Positions 6,372 to 8,081 of a stretch of DNA of 8,081 nucleotides are shown here, piece by piece (position 1 is the first letter of the stretch; each line of letters begins with the position of its first letter). The DNA lies in the NCBI GenBank assembly GCA_019235595.1, contig JAFAKI010000345.1, forward strand, positions 1 through 8,081. Direction: 5' to 3'. Made by a program: the position numbers and the translations under genes. The stretch comes from Mucilaginibacter sp. (lineage in GTDB: Bacteria; Bacteroidota; Bacteroidia; Sphingobacteriales; Sphingobacteriaceae). Below the pieces are notes generated by a model. It ran no database searches, was not told where the DNA came from, and was given only the letters and a program-made list of their open reading frames with translations.

Positions 6372-6466
6372 TACAGTTAATAATTGATCAGGTTCCTAAC
6401 ATACATAAAAACATTAGAAACGGCCAAATCAACAGCAAAGAAATAAATGGGTGCTCTTAGAAACGA

Positions 6467-6898
6467 TCAGGACTGAATATAACTTCTTAATTGTTCGATG
6501 GTCTCTTCGTGCGACAGAATAGTTTCAGTCACCAAGTCGTTAATAGAAACTATACCACACAACTGATCGCCCTTAAAAACCGGCAGATAACGGATATTGT
6601 TCTCGCTCATGATATGCATGCAGGTTTCAATCGAGTTATCAGGGATGATGTGCGGAAGATTAGTCGTCATGATCTCGCGAACGGATGTTTCGTTAGATGA
6701 TTTTCCTTTGAGGATAACTTTACGGGCATAATCGCGCTCGGTAAGCAGGCCCTGATATTGGCCACTTTCGTCGGTAACAACCACCGATCCGATGTTGCGG
6801 TCATCCATCAATCTTAGTGCATCCAGGACGGAAGTTGACCAGTCAATAGTAACAACAGCGGTGCCCTTGCGGGCAAGGATATTTGACACTTTTTTCAT
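6467..6898 (-). CDS. Two-CBS-domain protein
   Basis: This 143-residue soluble protein is a tandem CBS (Bateman) module and nothing more. CBS1 spans about 10-66, ending in GLLTERDYARK (50-60). CBS2 spans about 74-130, with IPDNSIETCMHIM (85-97), IRYLPV and GIVSINDLV (115-123). Bateman modules bind adenine nucleotides such as AMP, ATP or S-adenosylmethionine and report energy or redox state, but free-standing versions have few known targets. There is no enzymatic or DNA-binding domain. It lies upstream of the sterol desaturase-type gene on the same strand (gap 95 bases), so co-transcription is possible though a functional link is unproven. The start ATG at 6898 is preceded by a good -7 box. Confidence 0.92.
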   Translation of the reverse strand: MKKVSNILARKGTAVVTIDWSTSVLDALRLMDDRNIGSVVVTDESGQYQGLLTERDYARKVILKGKSSNETSVREIMTTNLPHIIPDNSIETCMHIMSENNIRYLPVFKGDQLCGIVSINDLVTETILSHEETIEQLRSYIQS

Positions 6899-6933
6899 AA
6901 CATTCAGATTTAGTGGAGAAAACGGCTTATACC

Positions 6934-6967
6934 CAAATATAATAAATCCGTTTCAAACGAAGAACAA
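6934..6967 (-). promoter_or_regulatory. Candidate Bacteroidota promoter for the CBS-domain gene
   Basis: The reverse strand has TATATTTG (6934-6941), an exact TAnnTTTG -7 box, 23 bases after a TTG (6965-6967). That spacing is at the long end of the usual range. The box is about 36 bases upstream of the ATG at 6898. It is the best promoter match in the window. The 121-base spacer is shared with the divergent alpha/beta hydrolase gene, for which I found no comparable box. Confidence 0.4.
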
Positions 6968-7019
6968 TTTATTTAAAAATGTAAAGTATAATTTCTAGAT
7001 TGGCGTCAATTACCACACC

Positions 7020-7826
7020 ATGAAGAAAGCTCCTTTATTGTTGATCATCCTGATCCTTTTTTTCAGCCGCATTTCATTTGCTCAAACAGCTGATGAAGGA
7101 CAGTTCTATACCTCGTTTGATGGTACAAAGATTTACTATGAAATTAAGGGAAGCGGATATCCCGTGATCCTTATCCATGGCTTTTGCGGAACAGGTGAAG
7201 GCTGGAAAAAAAGCATCGTCTACACCAATCTGCTCAAGGGAGGCTATAAGGTAATACTTATCGACCTGAGGGGGAACGGCCAGTCGGATAAACCGCATAC
7301 CGACGCTGCTTATAGCGATGATGCCGAAGCAAAGGACATCATTGGGCTCATGACGAGTTTAAATATCACCAAATATAACGTCGTAGGGTATTCACGCGGG
7401 TCGATCATTGCTTCCCGGCTGCTTATTTTGGATAACCGCGTGAATAAAACCGTCATGGGCGGCATGGGCGATGGTTTCACCGACCCACACTGGCCAAGAA
7501 GGCTGCATACCTACGCCACATTAATGGGTAATAAACGCTATCATGAGTTTGACGACATGATGAAATACATCCATTCCCAGGGTTTTGATATACCGGCACT
7601 TGCGATGCAGCAAAAACACCAGCCATCTACCAGCGGAGCTGAGTTGATGAAAATAACCAAACCTGTATTGATCATACGCGGCAGTGAGGATAAGGAGAAT
7701 GGATCAGAAGTAGGACTGCAAAGACTTATTCCGGGTTCAAGGCTATCTTATGTGCCCGGCGATCATAACACGGCATCAAAAAACAATCAGTTTTCGGCAG
7801 CGGTATTCTTTTTCTTCCAGTCGTGA
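7020..7826 (+). CDS. Secreted alpha/beta hydrolase
   Basis: The 268-residue protein starts with a Sec signal peptide (KK at 2-3, hydrophobic core about 5-20, probable cleavage after FA near 21). An alpha/beta hydrolase domain follows: oxyanion-hole HGFCGTGEGW (53-62), IDLRGNGQSDKP (81-92), nucleophile elbow GYSRG (123-127, Ser125), probable acid Asp224 in RGSEDKENG, and catalytic His249 in PGDHN. The Ser-Asp-His triad is complete, so it should be an active esterase or related hydrolase in the periplasm or outside the cell. The superfamily is too broad to name the substrate. Its length is normal. The C-terminus is rich in Phe (residues 263-266 are FFFF) but fits the final helix of the fold. 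The start ATG at 7020 is the only one giving the signal peptide. The next gene begins 80 bases downstream on the same strand. Confidence 0.9.
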   Translation: MKKAPLLLIILILFFSRISFAQTADEGQFYTSFDGTKIYYEIKGSGYPVILIHGFCGTGEGWKKSIVYTNLLKGGYKVILIDLRGNGQSDKPHTDAAYSDDAEAKDIIGLMTSLNITKYNVVGYSRGSIIASRLLILDNRVNKTVMGGMGDGFTDPHWPRRLHTYATLMGNKRYHEFDDMMKYIHSQGFDIPALAMQQKHQPSTSGAELMKITKPVLIIRGSEDKENGSEVGLQRLIPGSRLSYVPGDHNTASKNNQFSAAVFFFFQS

Positions 7827-7828
7827 TG

Positions 7829-7836
7829 TAGTTTTG
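7829..7836 (+). promoter_or_regulatory. Candidate -7 box before the right-edge exported protein gene
   Basis: TAGTTTTG matches TAnnTTTG exactly and lies immediately after the hydrolase stop codon, 71 bases before the ATG at 7907. No TTG is found at the expected -33 position, so it is weak. The same spacer holds an 11-base palindrome CACAA-A-TTGTG at 7882-7892 that could be a small operator, or chance. Confidence 0.22.
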
Positions 7837-7906
7837 CGGCCTTTCGCGTTATAGAGATGCACATTACACACCGTTTGCTGGCACAAATTGTGTACTTGAC
7901 AACATA

Positions 7907-8081
7907 ATGCGTAAAGGTTTACTCTTACTTTATTTGGTTGGTATTCCCTGTTTGTTACGGGCACAAAAAGCCATCGACCCCAGTAAACAAATTGACACAA
8001 CCGGAAAAAAAGATTTGATTGATGTGGGCAAATCTTTATTTAACATCAATACCAAAATTGACACAACAAAAAAAGGACGAA
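7907..8081 (+). CDS. Exported protein, N-terminal part; possibly a BamA/TamA-like outer-membrane beta-barrel
   Basis: An ATG at 7907 opens a frame of 58 codons that runs off the window. It has a signal peptide (RK at 2-3, core LLLLYLVGIPCLL, probable cleavage after RA near 18-19 before QK). The Cys in GIPC is preceded by Pro and does not make a lipobox. The mature start is polar and Lys-rich, with a repeated IDTT (IDTTGKKDLIDVGKSLF, then IDTTKKGR). A short basic, Asp/Thr-rich leader with KDLIDVGKSLF recalls, from memory, the start of short BamA/TamA (surface antigen D15) family proteins of Bacteroidota that lack long POTRA arrays. That suggestion rests on weak similarity; the decisive barrel is outside the window. 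It may be co-transcribed with the alpha/beta hydrolase. Confidence 0.6.
   Translation, partial: MRKGLLLLYLVGIPCLLRAQKAIDPSKQIDTTGKKDLIDVGKSLFNINTKIDTTKKGR

Noticed and set aside
7907..7965. Lipoprotein signal in the right-edge protein
   Set aside because: The Cys is preceded by Pro (GIPC), which does not fit the lipobox. A signal peptidase I site after RA is more likely.

Overview
The window looks like ordinary chromosomal sequence from a Bacteroidota bacterium, most likely a Sphingobacteriaceae relative such as Mucilaginibacter or Pedobacter. The reasons are moderate GC, start codons without clear Shine-Dalgarno sequences, a few TAnnTTTG-type -7 promoter boxes, the protein types present, and long palindromic repeats in the intergenic spaces. 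The genus is an inference from style, not from a marker gene.

Layout from left to right: (1) a leftward two-gene unit, an SRPBCC/AHSA1-type protein followed by the first 35 codons of a VOC (glyoxalase-fold) protein; (2) a palindromic repeat (621-711) in the divergent spacer; (3) a rightward GntP-family gluconate/organic-acid permease; (4) a second palindromic repeat (2197-2314) between convergent genes; (5) a leftward patatin-like phospholipase; (6) a rightward secreted M28 metallopeptidase gene split by a one-base frameshift near 4094-4099; (7) a third palindromic repeat (5153-5291) between convergent genes; (8) a leftward pair, a two-CBS-domain protein followed by a sterol desaturase/fatty-acid hydroxylase-family membrane protein; (9) a rightward secreted alpha/beta hydrolase; (10) the start of an exported protein, possibly an outer-membrane beta-barrel, that runs off the right edge.

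The genes do not form one pathway. They are mostly single genes or pairs in alternating orientation, with lipid-active (patatin, sterol desaturase-type), exported hydrolytic (M28 peptidase, alpha/beta hydrolase) and transport functions. I see no transposase, integrase, phage gene, tRNA, rRNA or CRISPR array.

The parts most worth a second look are the broken M28 gene, with its stop and restart overlapping as TGATG, and the three structurally distinct palindromic elements. One of these can fold in two mutually exclusive ways and two sit where convergent transcripts meet. The stand-alone patatin resembles CBASS-type effectors but has no visible cyclase partner. I found no convincing new multi-gene system.
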